This document shows positions 7,984 to 19,600 of a stretch of DNA of 56,435 bases, in pieces; positions within the stretch are counted from its first letter, which is position 1, and every line of letters starts with the position of its first letter. Below the pieces are notes generated by a model. It was not told where the DNA came from, did no database searches, and saw only the letters and a program-made list of their open reading frames with translations. Source of the stretch: a virus. Where the stretch lies: positions 1 to 56,435 of IMG/VR virus record IMGVR_UViG_3300042324_000950; one strand, 5' to 3'. A program made the position numbers and the translations under genes.

Positions 7984-10983
7984 TTATCCAGCCGTATAAC
8001 AATCGGCATTACCTTGACAAGGTCCGTTTGGTCCTGTTCTTGATATTCCTTGAGCGGTACCAATACTTTGATGTGTTGGCCAAGATGATGTGTCAAGTAA
8101 TGTTGGTTCTAATTCAGTACACACAGAATATGCATAAACACCTTCGGAAACTTGTACTGATGGTATTCCATTAAATTGAGAGTATGAATCCTCGAATGTT
8201 CCAACCGCTCTATATCTTACACCATAATTGGTGTCACTAGCATACGCAAGTTCAAGAGTATATGTATAACATTGACCCAGTCCCGTTGTTGGGGTTGGAG
8301 TTGGTGTAGGTGTACTAGTTGTTGTTGGTGTTGGGGTAGCGGTAGGTGGTACCAGTGTCGATGTTGGCGTTGGGGTAGCGGTAGGTGGTACCACAGTTGC
8401 TGTTGGTGTTGGTGTTGCAGTAGGTGGTACCAGCGTTGCTGTTGGTGTTGGTGTTGCAGTAGGTGGTACCAGCGTTGCTGTTGGTGTTGGTGTACTAGTT
8501 GGACTAGTTGTAGGTGTTGGCGTTGGGGTTGGTGTTGGTGTACTAGTTGATGTTGGTGTTGGTGTGGGCTCAATCACAAGACAATTATATAAATCACTAC
8601 TATAAGACCCTAATGTAAATACACCATATCTTGGATTCAAATGAGCGTATTTACATCGGTTAAAAATATTGTTACCAACTAAATTACCTCCCAACCATAA
8701 AGTTGTTGCAGGTATAAATTGTTCAATAACCTGTACCCAATATGGACTCATCTTATTGATAAATTCATTAACTGAAGCAAAATTGTATGGTATAAAATTT
8801 GTATTTGTTATATAATCATTGAAAACTTTTTCTAATGGAAAATATGATTTGTTGTATTTTGAAGTATGAGATTCGGTAATTAATTGATTTAACACGTCAT
8901 CCAAATATTCTGCAAATGTTAATTCTATTTGTGGTTGTAGTTGTCCACCAAAAGTCAATGATAAATTTCTTGATTGTCTATAAACATCAAAATTAATACC
9001 TTGTGATGGGGATAGATGAACATTTATATTTTTTCTATTTAATGTTAATTTTGATTCATTCTCATTTAAAACTACACTTCCTTTTAAATTGTCTATTCTT
9101 GTTTCTAAATTGAAACCATAATCCAAACCATCTAACGTTCTAAAACTATCAAAATAATCTTCACCATATGTATAATCTTTTGGTTTGGTTTTAATTATTT
9201 TTGTGTTACCAGTTAAAACTGACAATTCAGTATTAATAATGTTTGAAGACCTGTGGTCCAATGTTAAATCATACCAACCCGCTCCTTTTTGGAAATATAT
9301 GTCAGAGTTTAAGTTTATTACTTTTCTTGGTAGTCCATTTGAATCTATTGGATATTCTTCTCGACTTAATCTTGTTGTGCCGGTTGTTATTCCTGTTGCA
9401 AAAGTGTAACCAGTTTTTGTGCCTCCTCCCGCAATATTATATGTAATTCCACTTGTTGTGAAACCTGTGATAATATTATTTATTTTAGTTCCTCTAATTA
9501 CCTCATCAATATCATCTTCAAAATCTTGTTGTGGTAATCCTGTTACATCATAAACATATTCATCAATTTTTATTAATGGTTCAGGTGCTCCTAAAAATTT
9601 TAAAAAGAATTGTATTGCCGAACGTGTTCCTTTTGATTTATATAATTGAGCTAAGTTTGTTAATATTCTTCTATAAAATTCATATTCAGCTTCAACCAAA
9701 GTTTTACCCAAAGATAATCCAAGGTATTCCGCTTGTTGTCTTGAATATAACGTATCTTGTAATGATTTTTCATCAAACAGATTAACAGTTGATAAACCTA
9801 ATGTTTGTGATAAATTCTTTAACAATAAATCAGGTACGTTGTTTATACTATCATAACTTACATTTCTCATGTAAGCAATGTTATCTATATATTTTTTTAC
9901 CTTATCAAAATTTTGACCATATAATTGAAATATTGATTCGGCTTTTTTATCTTCACTATCAAATTCAAATAATTGTGGTGCAGTTAAAAACCTCACAATT
10001 AAATTTGATTTGTAACCATCTATTTCTTCACCTAAGCTACTTAATTTTTCAATGTAATCATTAAAGTTTACACCAACTATTTGAATGTTCCAATTATCTT
10101 TTGAGACAGGCCAACTGATGTCCACGTTTACAATATTTGTGGATGTTTGGTCAAAACTATCTCTAGGTACTTTAAATGTTGCGGTATACTTTGGTGTTGT
10201 TTCTCTATTAACTAACGTATCTTCTAACTCATCTAAGTTAGTGTAGAACTCTTCAGTAATTGCATCGTTTGGTCTAATTAGAAAACTTTTTGTGATTCCT
10301 GTTGTACCATTAAAAATATTCCCTTCAACTCTAAGTTTTACATTACCATCTGAATTAGTTTCCGTGTAACCAACAATATTGTATGTGTTACCACTAAAAT
10401 CAATTACATACTTTACATAAGATGAATAAAAACTTCTAATAATATTATCCGTTGAGGGTGTAGTATTACTTTTTGGTTTCGTTATTAATATATCAAATGG
10501 ATTAAAAAATATAGAAGATGGTGTGTAAAATTGTGTAGTATTGGTAATTGGATTATATGTCGATTGATATGCGGTATAATCGGTAAGATTATATAATGAA
10601 TTTTCATCAACTAGTATTGCTGCGGGAAATTTATTTATAATTTTGGAAACTGATACCGACAATCTTTGTTTTAAAGAACCAAATAATGATTTACTTGAGT
10701 CATCTAAATTTGCTTTAAATTTTATTTTCTCTTTCTTTGCATTGCCACTTTGTGTTGTTGGTGCGTCTTTTTCCTCTTTTAATGTATCTAAAGTAATATA
10801 TTCAGAAAATGGTATGGTTTTAAAATCTCTACTATCTTTTTCGGGAATGACTTTATCAATGGCAAAGTTCGTATTAGTCAATTGACTGCTACCATCGGTA
10901 GTTTGTCTACCAACTAAATTGTCACTAAACGTTTCCGCACCTGACGCAGCTTGACTCGGAACTTTGTATCTTGTTACTGCCAT
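7984..10983 (-). CDS. Baseplate wedge/fibre protein with gpI-like region and Thr-Pro stalk, 999 aa
   Basis: Large tail protein. Residues about 350-480 (motif LYKSKGTRSAIQFFLKFLG, preceded by a 'NVPDLLLKNLSQTLGL' helix) resemble the P2 gpI/tail-protein-I type of baseplate protein that anchors fibres. After a structured region to about residue 800 comes a Thr-Pro-rich stalk (about 805-901) containing four repeats of the type [14 protein letters not shown] Cys-containing C-terminal domain of about 95 residues follows (begins GLGQCYTYTLELAYA, ends CQGNADCYTAG). The layout suggests a baseplate-docked protein carrying an exposed tip on an extended, possibly glycosylated stalk. Its ATG overlaps the stop of the 306-aa gene (TAATG). 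Confidence 0.7.
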   Translation of the reverse strand: MAVTRYKVPSQAASGAETFSDNLVGRQTTDGSSQLTNTNFAIDKVIPEKDSRDFKTIPFSEYITLDTLKEEKDAPTTQSGNAKKEKIKFKANLDDSSKSLFGSLKQRLSVSVSKIINKFPAAILVDENSLYNLTDYTAYQSTYNPITNTTQFYTPSSIFFNPFDILITKPKSNTTPSTDNIIRSFYSSYVKYVIDFSGNTYNIVGYTETNSDGNVKLRVEGNIFNGTTGITKSFLIRPNDAITEEFYTNLDELEDTLVNRETTPKYTATFKVPRDSFDQTSTNIVNVDISWPVSKDNWNIQIVGVNFNDYIEKLSSLGEEIDGYKSNLIVRFLTAPQLFEFDSEDKKAESIFQLYGQNFDKVKKYIDNIAYMRNVSYDSINNVPDLLLKNLSQTLGLSTVNLFDEKSLQDTLYSRQQAEYLGLSLGKTLVEAEYEFYRRILTNLAQLYKSKGTRSAIQFFLKFLGAPEPLIKIDEYVYDVTGLPQQDFEDDIDEVIRGTKINNIITGFTTSGITYNIAGGGTKTGYTFATGITTGTTRLSREEYPIDSNGLPRKVINLNSDIYFQKGAGWYDLTLDHRSSNIINTELSVLTGNTKIIKTKPKDYTYGEDYFDSFRTLDGLDYGFNLETRIDNLKGSVVLNENESKLTLNRKNINVHLSPSQGINFDVYRQSRNLSLTFGGQLQPQIELTFAEYLDDVLNQLITESHTSKYNKSYFPLEKVFNDYITNTNFIPYNFASVNEFINKMSPYWVQVIEQFIPATTLWLGGNLVGNNIFNRCKYAHLNPRYGVFTLGSYSSDLYNCLVIEPTPTPTSTSTPTPTPTPTPTTSPTSTPTPTATLVPPTATPTPTATLVPPTATPTPTATVVPPTATPTPTSTLVPPTATPTPTTTSTPTPTPTPTTGLGQCYTYTLELAYASDTNYGVRYRAVGTFEDSYSQFNGIPSVQVSEGVYAYSVCTELEPTLLDTSSWPTHQSIGTAQGISRTGPNGPCQGNADCYTAG
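8281..8571 (-). repeat. Thr-Pro repeat region with four [10 protein letters not shown] units
   Basis: Encodes about 97 residues of TPTPT with four near-identical units reading [13 protein letters not shown] or variants (ATVVPP, STLVPP). The shared GGTACC-containing DNA unit recurs about every 54 bases at 8348, 8387, 8426 and 8465 approximately, so this is a true tandem repeat and not just codon bias. Confidence 0.85.
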
Positions 10984-11903
10984 TATTCTGTAATATTACC
11001 TAAATTTAAAGTTTCGTCAATACTTTCTCTTTCCTCACGAACCTCATATAGTGTTTCATTAAATTCGTCCTTAACTTCGTATAGGTTGTATTGTTTATAG
11101 ATATTTTTATTGTTATCGTAGATTGTGTAGATACCTGGAGTAATCGCCTTAGTTTGGTCACCATAAAGTGCGTGTGCCAATGTAGACGCATCATGTTCTA
11201 CCATTTCAACCTCAACGGTTGTTGGATTAAAGAATGTATTTGTTAATATAATCTTTTGTCCTGGGTCACCAATAAACGGAATAACGTTTGGTCTACTTGA
11301 TGGTGCGGATGATGGTGTCACTGTTACAAATATAAATGATGTTGCTTGGTCTGTGTATTGGTATCTAACCGCCTTATCAGATGAGTTACTTAAATTCGAT
11401 GTTACAGGTGAACAATAAAACGAAGATGTTACCATTCTATAAAAGTTAGGTATTTTTGTTTTATTATCAGATGCGTTTACGTATTCAACTCTATATCCTA
11501 CCAATCCTTGTGGTGTAAATTTACCTCTATCTGCGGTAGGAACGTTTGAAGTATTAATAACCAATCCTCTTACTGATGGTAATGATGCTAACACACCACA
11601 ATCCGCAATAGTTGTTCTAATTTGTTTTGGTCTAATGTGTAGTGTATAAATTCCCAATTTCGAGAAATCACTTGCCTCAAGTTTTAAATTATACAAGCCA
11701 CCTAATATTTCATTATTGGGTGCACTTGAATCATTTGTAGTATTTGCATTATGAAAAACCGGTGTTAAAACCTTTTCAGATACTAATTTTTTTAATTCAA
11801 CCGGTGCGGTTGCCGCCCTACCCGATGTGAAATGATAGAAAATATCCACATCTGCGGGAGAAACGTCCGCCGGTCTAACTATACCATAACTTCCAACTGC
11901 CAT
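10983..11903 (-). CDS. Putative tail/baseplate structural protein, 306 aa
   Basis: Unrecognised family. The sequence is beta-rich, without signal peptide or membrane segment, starts MAVGSYGIVRPADVSPADVD and ends with an acidic helix (RESIDETLNLGNITE). It is translationally coupled to the 999-aa wedge/fibre protein through TAATG at 10983, which suggests that the two products form one complex, for example a connector or fibre base. A related A/T-rich element (TATTTATT) lies upstream of the ATG at 11903. Structural role inferred from context. Confidence 0.62.
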   Translation of the reverse strand: MAVGSYGIVRPADVSPADVDIFYHFTSGRAATAPVELKKLVSEKVLTPVFHNANTTNDSSAPNNEILGGLYNLKLEASDFSKLGIYTLHIRPKQIRTTIADCGVLASLPSVRGLVINTSNVPTADRGKFTPQGLVGYRVEYVNASDNKTKIPNFYRMVTSSFYCSPVTSNLSNSSDKAVRYQYTDQATSFIFVTVTPSSAPSSRPNVIPFIGDPGQKIILTNTFFNPTTVEVEMVEHDASTLAHALYGDQTKAITPGIYTIYDNNKNIYKQYNLYEVKDEFNETLYEVREERESIDETLNLGNITE

Positions 11904-11928
11904 ATTATTTTATTAATAAATATAAATC

Positions 11929-12561
11929 TTATTGTTTTTTAACGTTAAAAAATCCATTTCCATAGACACTTAATTCACCCATGTTATCAATTTCACCTAA
12001 TCTAAAGTTCATTTCCATTACTCCCTGTTTACCTCTCTCCACAAAAACGTCAGAATAAACCCTTGGTTGTTCAATAAATCCAAGAAAATGTTCGTTTCTT
12101 GTCAACATATTATTAATTATAAACTCCGTAGCAAATTCTGTTGTGTTACCAGTTACGTAATTTGGATTTTGAAATGCGATCGATCCGGAAGAAAAATAAT
12201 TGGGTATGCTGCCGGTAATCATGGTATAATTAGTTGGAAAATCCATATAGTATAGACTATTAAGGGTATATCCAGTGAAATACGATCCACTATATAAAGA
12301 TCCAGTATCTAAATTTTGTGTATATCCTGTTAATCCATATTTTTTTAATTCAGTCAATCTACTGGTCCCAATAGCCATAAATGTAAATTTTTTATGTGTA
12401 CCCATCTTTTGAGGGAGTACCCCTCCTTTTAAATCTTCAATAGACCCACTAATAAAGTCTAAATTTTCACCATACGACTGTCCTCCACCTGGTAGGGTGT
12501 CAGACGAAATATTCGTATAAGGTAAAGTGAATCCAGTTAAAGTTCCAAAGTAGGTTGCCAT
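11929..12561 (-). CDS. Putative virion structural protein, 210 aa
   Basis: No recognised domain. Rich in G, S, T, Y and F (for example SLYSGSYFTGYTLNSLYYMD), with a C-terminal segment VMEMNFRLGEIDNMGELSVY that looks like packed beta strands. It stands alone between the 306-aa and the 1249-aa adhesin genes, with 84 bases of non-coding A/T-rich DNA upstream. Context and composition suggest a small baseplate or fibre-connecting protein. Confidence 0.6.
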   Translation of the reverse strand: MATYFGTLTGFTLPYTNISSDTLPGGGQSYGENLDFISGSIEDLKGGVLPQKMGTHKKFTFMAIGTSRLTELKKYGLTGYTQNLDTGSLYSGSYFTGYTLNSLYYMDFPTNYTMITGSIPNYFSSGSIAFQNPNYVTGNTTEFATEFIINNMLTRNEHFLGFIEQPRVYSDVFVERGKQGVMEMNFRLGEIDNMGELSVYGNGFFNVKKQ

Positions 12562-12645
12562 ACACTAGTAAATATCTTTAGATATTTTTTACTAAAATAT
12601 AACTAATAAAATACCATAAATAAAGGTTAAACAACCCAACTAAAA

Positions 12646-15600
12646 TTAAGCAATTTCTTCCAAATCACTACAATCCATTAAACCTAACGATGCACACGGT
12701 GAAGTGTAATCACTACAAAATCCACCAGGTTCAGCTTTACATGAATAAGTAGTGCCACCACCACCTCCGCCACCAGTTGGTGGTACATAAGGGTCGTTAC
12801 CTCCACACCATTGGCTATTATCACATTTTCCACCTATTCCAACTACCATTCCAACATCTTCAACAAATTGGTATCCAGAAACACCATATCTATATGATGG
12901 TGATATGGTACTACAAATGTTAATTATTATACCTCCACCTGGACCAACAGCTTGTTCGAAATCACCATAAGGTCGAGTAACGTATGTATTATCAGTTTTT
13001 CTATATTCAATATATAAGTCTTGACCATTATTCGTTAACATACTTGTTGGGATGTAAATACTATAACAATTTCCTATACAAGCAGTAGTACTAACCACAC
13101 CACTAGTTGTAACACAACCATTAGCATCGGTAACTTCAAGACAGTACCCATATTCATCAATAGATGTGACAGATTGTGATGGTGAACCAGAAGTAACATT
13201 TGTATATGTTGCAACTAATGTACCTCCACAAGTATTATAAGGTGCTGACGTGTCAGCATATAATCTATATGTTTTAGGGAATGCTCCACCAGTTGATGAC
13301 AATGTAATTGCACCGTCCGCACCACCATTACAAGATGCATATGTATCAACTGTAATAGTTGCGGTTTGTTCTGCAGGTTGAGTAATTACTATTGTTGTAA
13401 TAACATTTACACAACCAGCTCCGTCTTTAACGTATATTGAATATGTCCCGATACTTAAATTACTGAACAAACCGCTTGATTGGTAATTTTCTCCGTCTCT
13501 TGAATAGGTATATCCAGAACCACTTCCGCCTGATGGACTTGATACGGTAATTGAACCGTTAGATCCACCATAACAACTTACATTAGCGGCTAATGTATTT
13601 GCGGTAGGTGCTGATTTAGTAATATTAACGTTTATTGTTGAAGATTCACAACCATTTGTGTCTCTCGCTTGTAGATTGTAGGATGTTGAACCTAAACTAC
13701 TAAATGTTCCGCTTGATTGCCAAGAACCACTGTTTATTCTAAATTGGTAATCTCCATTACCACCTCCAGCTGTTACGGTAATACTACCATTACCACCATT
13801 CCAACAAGTTGGAGCCGACGATGAAGATAATGAAATAGTAACCACAGCTGGTTGAGTTATTACAATGGAATACGTTCTTTCGCAATTGGCACTATCTTTT
13901 ACATATAATGTATATGTTCCTGCAGATAATGATGAGTAAGATCTAGATGTTGTTAAAACTTGGTATGTACCACCCGCATTTATTTTTGTAGAATATGGAC
14001 CACCTTGACCACCTGAAGGTGAACTAACAACTATATCACCATTACTATCACCATTACATGTAACATTTGTTTGTGTGTATGTTGCGGTTACTTGTGTTCT
14101 ATCTAGACCAGTTGTGTTTGTTCTAACGCAACCATCACTGTCTTTAACATATATGGTGTAAGTACCACTGCCTAGATTACTAAATGTTGTTCCGGCTTGA
14201 TAATTTGTACCATCTTTTGAATATGTGTAAGAACCGCTACCACCACTGGCACTAACAACTATACTACCATTAGTATCCCCAAAACAAGTTGGATTAGTTG
14301 TAGATAATGTTGAACTAACAATTGTAGGTTGTGTTACTGAAACAGATGTACTTCCAACTTCACCGTAAGAATCTTTAGCATAAATTGTGTATGAACCAGC
14401 TGTTAAGCTACCAAACACATTTGATACTTGATAATTTGTACCATCTTTAGAATATGTGTAATTTGCTGTACCTCCGACAACACCAGAAACTGTTATAGCA
14501 CCATTTGTTCCGCCGTTACATGTAACATTTGTAGTTGCAGATGCCGTTACTGATATTGTAACATCGGTAATACTAATTGTTATAGTTTTATCAAATGTTA
14601 AACCTGTACTATCGGTTACTCGTACTCTAATTGAGTATGATGATTTGGCTTCAAAGTTAAACACAACCGCACTTTTTAATACTCCCGATGCAATTGAGAA
14701 ACTACTGTTATCGGGATAAGTTGCAGTATCATGTAATGCAAATGTCATTGCACCACCTTCTTGGTCTGTAGCGGAGAATGTGCCTATTGTTGTTCCTGTT
14801 GGTACATTCTCTGATATTGAGGCTGAACTTAATGAGATGTCTGTTGGCGCCTCATTTACGTTTGTTATTGTAATTGTAAACGTTCCTTCATAATATAATC
14901 CACCAGCATCTGTTGTTCTTACTCTAATTGAATATGAATTTTTAACTTCACGATTAAACACAGATCCATTTCTTAAATTTGCACCACTAATATTAAATGA
15001 TGCATTATCTGTATCACCCGTACCCGCAACTAAACTATATGTAAAAGTATCTCCACTATCAACATCGGATGTTGAGAATGTTCCTATTGTTGTATTTGCT
15101 GTTGTATTTTCATCTTGTGATGCATTACTTAATGATAACGCGTATGGTGTTTCATTTACGTTATTAACATTAATTGTGAAAATTTTCGTAAATGTTTGAC
15201 CTGCACCGTCGCTAGTTCTAACTCTAATTGAATATGAAGTTTTCACTTCATAATTAGGTATTGTTGCATTTTTTAATATTCCTCCACTTGTTAAAGTAAA
15301 GCTAGCGTTGTCAGTATCACCAGACCCCGTAACTAAACTAAATGTATGTGTATCACTTTCATCAAGTGTAACAGCACTAAATGTTCCTATTGTTGTACCC
15401 GTTGCGGTATTTTCATTTATTGAATCATTACTTAATAAGATATCTGTTGGTGCAAAATTAGTTGTTGGACTCGGTGTTGGTGTAGGAGTAGGAGTTGCCG
15501 TTACGATATTTAAATCGATTTCAAAAGTACAATCACCCGTTACAGTTGGTGTAGGAGTAGGAGTTGCCGTTACGATATTTAAATCGATTTCAAATCTACA

Positions 15601-16395
15601 ATCATTTGTTGGTGTAGGAGTTGGTGTTGGTGTACTACTTGGTGTTGGAGTAGGAGTAGGGCTCGGGCTTGGTGTAGGGGTTGGAGTAGGAGTAGGGCTC
15701 GGGCTTGGTGTTGGGGTTGGTGTACTACTCGCTGTTGGTGTAGGTGTTGCAGTTACAATATTAGTATCTATCTCAAAATTACAATCACCGGTAGGTGTTG
15801 GAGTAGGAGTAGGTGTTGCAGTTACTACACTCAAATCAACACCAAAGTTACAATCTGGTGTAGGTGTTGGTGTTGGAGTTGGCGTTGCAGTTACAATTCC
15901 TAAGTCCACTTCAAAGTTACAATCTGGTGTAGGTGTTGGTGTTGGAGTAGGAGTCGCGGTTACAATTCCTAAATCAACATCGAAATTACAATCAGCTGTA
16001 GGTGTTGGTGTTGGAGTTGGAGTTGCGGTAATAAAAATTAATTCAATATCGAAATCACAATCCGGTGTAGGGGTTGGTGTTGCTGTTGCTGTTGGTGTAG
16101 GTGTTGCGGTTGGTACAGGAACTGGTAAGGAGTTAACTCTTATATCGTTTTCAATACCAACAGAACAAAAATTACCAGCAGCGTCGTATAGATAAATTCT
16201 TTCGGTGGTGTTTGGTACCTCAACTAAAACTCCGGTTCCCGTTGTTAATTGAGTGTATGTTAATCCAGTGGCAACTAATGTGCTACCTATTGGGTCAAAC
16301 AATAATGCAAGATTTCCCGCAGGTGGTAACGTAGAGTATATGCTATATATACTATTCGAAAATCCCACATCAATCCTTACATAAAAATATCTCAT
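12646..16395 (-). CDS. Giant modular adhesin: docking domain, Thr-Pro/CxFxVDL stalk, cadherin-like and SprB repeats
   Basis: 1249 aa with a clear domain train. Residues 1-90 are a globular head resembling the N-terminus of the 190-aa protein at 22518. Residues 91-312 are a Thr-Pro stalk interrupted by seven modules such as [13 protein letters not shown]. About 313-615 holds three cadherin-like repeats (each with APTDI-type start, GTTIGTFS, and NSYSIRVRT). About 616-1080 holds six SprB-type repeats ([15 protein letters not shown], then [11 protein letters not shown], then GSYTIYAKD). A Cys-rich C-terminal domain with a glycine run ends it. SprB repeats are typical of Bacteroidota surface adhesins. 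It is probably a tail fibre or receptor-binding protein assembled from host-derived modules. The short spacer after the preceding gene lacks TATTTATA. Confidence 0.82.
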   Translation of the reverse strand: MRYFYVRIDVGFSNSIYSIYSTLPPAGNLALLFDPIGSTLVATGLTYTQLTTGTGVLVEVPNTTERIYLYDAAGNFCSVGIENDIRVNSLPVPVPTATPTPTATATPTPTPDCDFDIELIFITATPTPTPTPTADCNFDVDLGIVTATPTPTPTPTPDCNFEVDLGIVTATPTPTPTPTPDCNFGVDLSVVTATPTPTPTPTGDCNFEIDTNIVTATPTPTASSTPTPTPSPSPTPTPTPTPSPSPTPTPTPSSTPTPTPTPTNDCRFEIDLNIVTATPTPTPTVTGDCTFEIDLNIVTATPTPTPTPSPTTNFAPTDILLSNDSINENTATGTTIGTFSAVTLDESDTHTFSLVTGSGDTDNASFTLTSGGILKNATIPNYEVKTSYSIRVRTSDGAGQTFTKIFTINVNNVNETPYALSLSNASQDENTTANTTIGTFSTSDVDSGDTFTYSLVAGTGDTDNASFNISGANLRNGSVFNREVKNSYSIRVRTTDAGGLYYEGTFTITITNVNEAPTDISLSSASISENVPTGTTIGTFSATDQEGGAMTFALHDTATYPDNSSFSIASGVLKSAVVFNFEAKSSYSIRVRVTDSTGLTFDKTITISITDVTISVTASATTNVTCNGGTNGAITVSGVVGGTANYTYSKDGTNYQVSNVFGSLTAGSYTIYAKDSYGEVGSTSVSVTQPTIVSSTLSTTNPTCFGDTNGSIVVSASGGSGSYTYSKDGTNYQAGTTFSNLGSGTYTIYVKDSDGCVRTNTTGLDRTQVTATYTQTNVTCNGDSNGDIVVSSPSGGQGGPYSTKINAGGTYQVLTTSRSYSSLSAGTYTLYVKDSANCERTYSIVITQPAVVTISLSSSSAPTCWNGGNGSITVTAGGGNGDYQFRINSGSWQSSGTFSSLGSTSYNLQARDTNGCESSTINVNITKSAPTANTLAANVSCYGGSNGSITVSSPSGGSGSGYTYSRDGENYQSSGLFSNLSIGTYSIYVKDGAGCVNVITTIVITQPAEQTATITVDTYASCNGGADGAITLSSTGGAFPKTYRLYADTSAPYNTCGGTLVATYTNVTSGSPSQSVTSIDEYGYCLEVTDANGCVTTSGVVSTTACIGNCYSIYIPTSMLTNNGQDLYIEYRKTDNTYVTRPYGDFEQAVGPGGGIIINICSTISPSYRYGVSGYQFVEDVGMVVGIGGKCDNSQWCGGNDPYVPPTGGGGGGGTTYSCKAEPGGFCSDYTSPCASLGLMDCSDLEEIA
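15460..16125 (-). repeat. Thr-Pro array with seven CxF-[DEG]-[VI]-D modules
   Basis: Encodes residues 91-312 of the adhesin. Seven single-cysteine modules are separated by TPTPT linkers: [78 protein letters not shown] and [13 protein letters not shown]. Third codon positions vary within the Thr-Pro codons, so the repeat seems constrained at protein level. Confidence 0.9.
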
Positions 16396-16407
16396 TTACT
16401 ATACCTA

Positions 16408-16623
16408 TTAGGAATTTTGTTTTATCCAATCATAACACTCGTTTATTGTGTGAAAAACATCACTATTATAACTGTTTTCATCATCAAATATGCAAACCAT
16501 ATAATCCTCGGATTCCGCGGCTTTAAATATGTTATATTCTTTATTTTCGATATTTTCAATTTCAATACTATTAGCCACATCGATTGTGTTATATAGTATA
16601 TTTGTCATTTCTTTTTGGTTCAT
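16408..16623 (-). CDS. Small hypothetical protein, 71 aa
   Basis: Acidic small protein (MNQKEMTNILYNTIDVAN, then MVCIFDDENSYNSDVFHTI, ending in ECYDWIKQNS). The C-terminal half looks like a small alpha/beta fold, but no family is recognised. The frame can be extended to a GTG at 16650 inside the upstream gene; I prefer the ATG at 16623, one base after the upstream TAA. Because it lies between two adhesin genes, a chaperone or accessory role in fibre assembly is conceivable but unsupported. Confidence 0.6.
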   Translation of the reverse strand: MNQKEMTNILYNTIDVANSIEIENIENKEYNIFKAAESEDYMVCIFDDENSYNSDVFHTINECYDWIKQNS

Positions 16624-16624
16624 A

Positions 16625-19600
16625 TTATACTGAAGGTGTTGTTGTATCACTATTATTAAATGTACCCGTATTTGTTGTTAAGTTGTAGGTTAAAGTTGCA
16701 ACTCTTTGTCCCGAAGTGCCCGAATTTGTTGTTTTTAGTGTTACTACTTTAGATACAGAATTAATTTGTTCTTTGGAAGTAAATGTTGTGTTATTAAACA
16801 CATAATTTGAAGGACCCGTCATGGTACCTCCTTTATATAATGTAGCAGCAACATTTACTGGATTAGTTCCCACAGTTACATACCAGAACGCTCTTAAGTC
16901 AATAACAATAGAAGTTTCGTTTGGATAGTCTTGTCTAAATTTAATTAAATTAACTAAAACCGATTCATAACCTGTTCCCTTATTATCTCCACCCCATCTT
17001 AATATTGCCGTTCCTGTTTCTGGCCATTGGAATTTCCTACCAAAACCGATATATGTTGATTGGGTTGTTTGGCCGATATTCGGAGTTACTACTCTGGTTC
17101 TCGTATCTAAATCGTTACCATTTGTAAATTGATACGTTAACGCAATATAATCTGCATCAAATGTAAATGTATTTTGACCTGTTGTAACTGTACCTGTTTT
17201 TGTACAATTATTAGCGTCGGTTACAGTAACAGTATAAACGGTGGCTGCCGTCAATCCACTTATTGTGTGTGTTGCGGAAGATATACCAGTATATGTTGTA
17301 CCAGGTGATGGTGACCAAGCATATGTATATGGTCCAGTACCATTTGCAACAGTAACCGTTGCGGTTCCATTATTACCACTTGTTGGATTGGTTGATGTAA
17401 ATGCTAATGTTAAATTACATGTTTGTGTAATCGTACATGTTGATCCAGTACCGATAACATATGTGATTTTATTTTTTGGGTTTTCGGATGTTATAGAATC
17501 TAAAACTAAACTCGTAATAGGTTCATTAAAATTAACTTGACTACCGAAAGGTATAAACGTTTTTGTTTCGGTTGCTGAAGACGTTACATTAAATGTTCCT
17601 GTTAACACATTACTAGTTGTATATGCTTTAACTACCATACTTACAGGGTTATGTAATGCGGTATCGTTACCACTAGACTTACCAATAATATAAAACCCTC
17701 TAGTGGCACTTGAAGTTTGGTAACCACAAAATTCACTAAGATTAATTGTTATTGTTTCTGATCTTTGATAATAAAATGTATCTGTCTCTATCCAATCAAT
17801 TAATGGTCTATACCAACCCGTTGCCGCCTCACTATATGAGGTTGTTGTAAAACCTGTGTATAGTTGGAAATCGTTTAATGTAGTTGGGGTTTTTATAAAT
17901 CCTTTTTTAAGTGATGTATTAGTATACAAACTATTTGGGTCAAACCCTTTTGTGTCTTCAATTGTATTGGTATAAATGTCAATAGAATTTTTATCAATTC
18001 CAGTTATATACCAATTACTTGAATAATCTAAATTTGTTGTTACGATTGGTTGACTTGTTGTTGTGGTTGTACTATTTGAATTTTGCATTAAATAAATTCC
18101 ATCTATAGTACCATTTGTTGTGTGATAAAAAGTGCGATATGTTGATGTTCCCGATATTGCGTAATAACCATCTAATACTTTTTGACAACCATAATCGTCA
18201 TAATAAAGTTTTTTACCTATTGCGGCTCCTCCAGTTCTTGCATCATATAATACTGAAACATTTGTTGGGTTGGTTTCCACTTTTAATTCATGTGTAAAAT
18301 TAGAATCTAATACTCCCACATTATTTTCACTAAATGGTGTACAATATCTACCCGCGTTTTGTGCGTATGTAACCAAAGAACTAAGTTTTTTAGTTGCTTT
18401 AGCGTTTGCGTCGTTTTGACTTATACAACTAAATTCACTTCCAGACTCCACAGTTAGAACCGTAGATTGTCCAGTTTCTAAATCACAACAACTATTATTA
18501 ACTGTTTGTGTTAATGTTGTATCATTATAATAAATTGTTCCGTTACCACAATATGGTAATGGTTTACCACTTGTATATGATAGAATTACTAATTTATTGA
18601 AATTTGTAACTAAAGTTGGGTCGTCCGCTTTTACTGAATATTGAAATTCAAATGTAATTGGGTCATCGTTTACGATTGCATTTGTATATGATAATTCTTT
18701 AGATGTTATTTTACCTCCACTTTGTTGGTAGTAATAAACTCCATCGCAATAATATCCATTATTAATAGTTGATAAAGTAATATCTCTATAAAGGATGGTA
18801 TCATTTCCTGTTGCACTTATTTCAATGTATGGTTTATTTGTAAAATGATGTAAAAATTTCTTACATGGTTCTCTAAATGTTGTTGTTCTATTTGAAAAGA
18901 TTAATAAAAGAATGGCTGTAATTAAAATTGCGGCCGCTAAGTAAGGTATCGCCACGTTTAAAAATGCAGTTGCTTTACCACCTAATATTAACCACTTTGG
19001 TACTAAATTTCCAATTAAATAATCAAAATAATGAGCAACAACTTGACCTATAGTAGCGTATGTTGCAGTTGATGAGGGTAATAACATTCCAATACCTAAA
19101 ACACTTGTACCTAACGCCCACTCATTTAATTTCCATTCTGTGTTATAGCCACTCACAATACCATATAATGTTTTTGATAAAGCGTGTGTGGCACCAACAA
19201 TTGGGTTTGATGTTTTTGTTGCTTTACTGTATTGTGTAAAAACACTATCATTTGACAATACTTTATTTGTTTGATTAAATCCCAAATAATAACGATATTG
19301 TTGTGGTTGTGATAATGCCGATGTATTAAATATTTCTCTTAGTTTACCAACCCCCTCCATAAATGGAACGGTACACGCGTCAGATGTTTGGTCGTTAGAA
19401 TAAAAAAATGATGTGGGACCTATTGTCTCTTCGGTTGCTTTTGCCTTACCAAAAAGTTTCTTTTTTACTGTGACTTGGGTTTGTGTTCCATAAGATCTAT
19501 CGAATGGTCCACCAACTTTATAAACTTTAGTACCATAACCATAATAATATGGTAATGCGGGATTTTCAAAATATGGACCACCCCATATTGGTGTGTCTGT

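Noticed and set aside
8272-8550. Plus-strand Cys/Trp-rich open frame
   Set aside because: Antisense of the Thr-Pro stalk of the 999-aa protein; composition is an artefact of the repeat.
8217-8573. Minus-strand His/Gln-rich frame of 118 codons
   Set aside because: Out-of-frame reading of the Thr-Pro repeat inside the 999-aa gene; no independent start signal.
12570-12587. A/T palindrome AAATATCT..AGATATTT as a terminator
   Set aside because: Stem is only A/T-rich and lacks a T-run on the minus strand, where the genes are; the plus strand has no gene to terminate.
15308-16195. Plus-strand open frame (295 codons) with Val-Gly repeats
   Set aside because: Same explanation: antisense of the stalk of the 1249-aa adhesin.
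12646-16395. Diversity-generating retroelement target
   Set aside because: No reverse transcriptase, template repeat or C-type lectin variable region is visible; repeats are SprB and cadherin-like.
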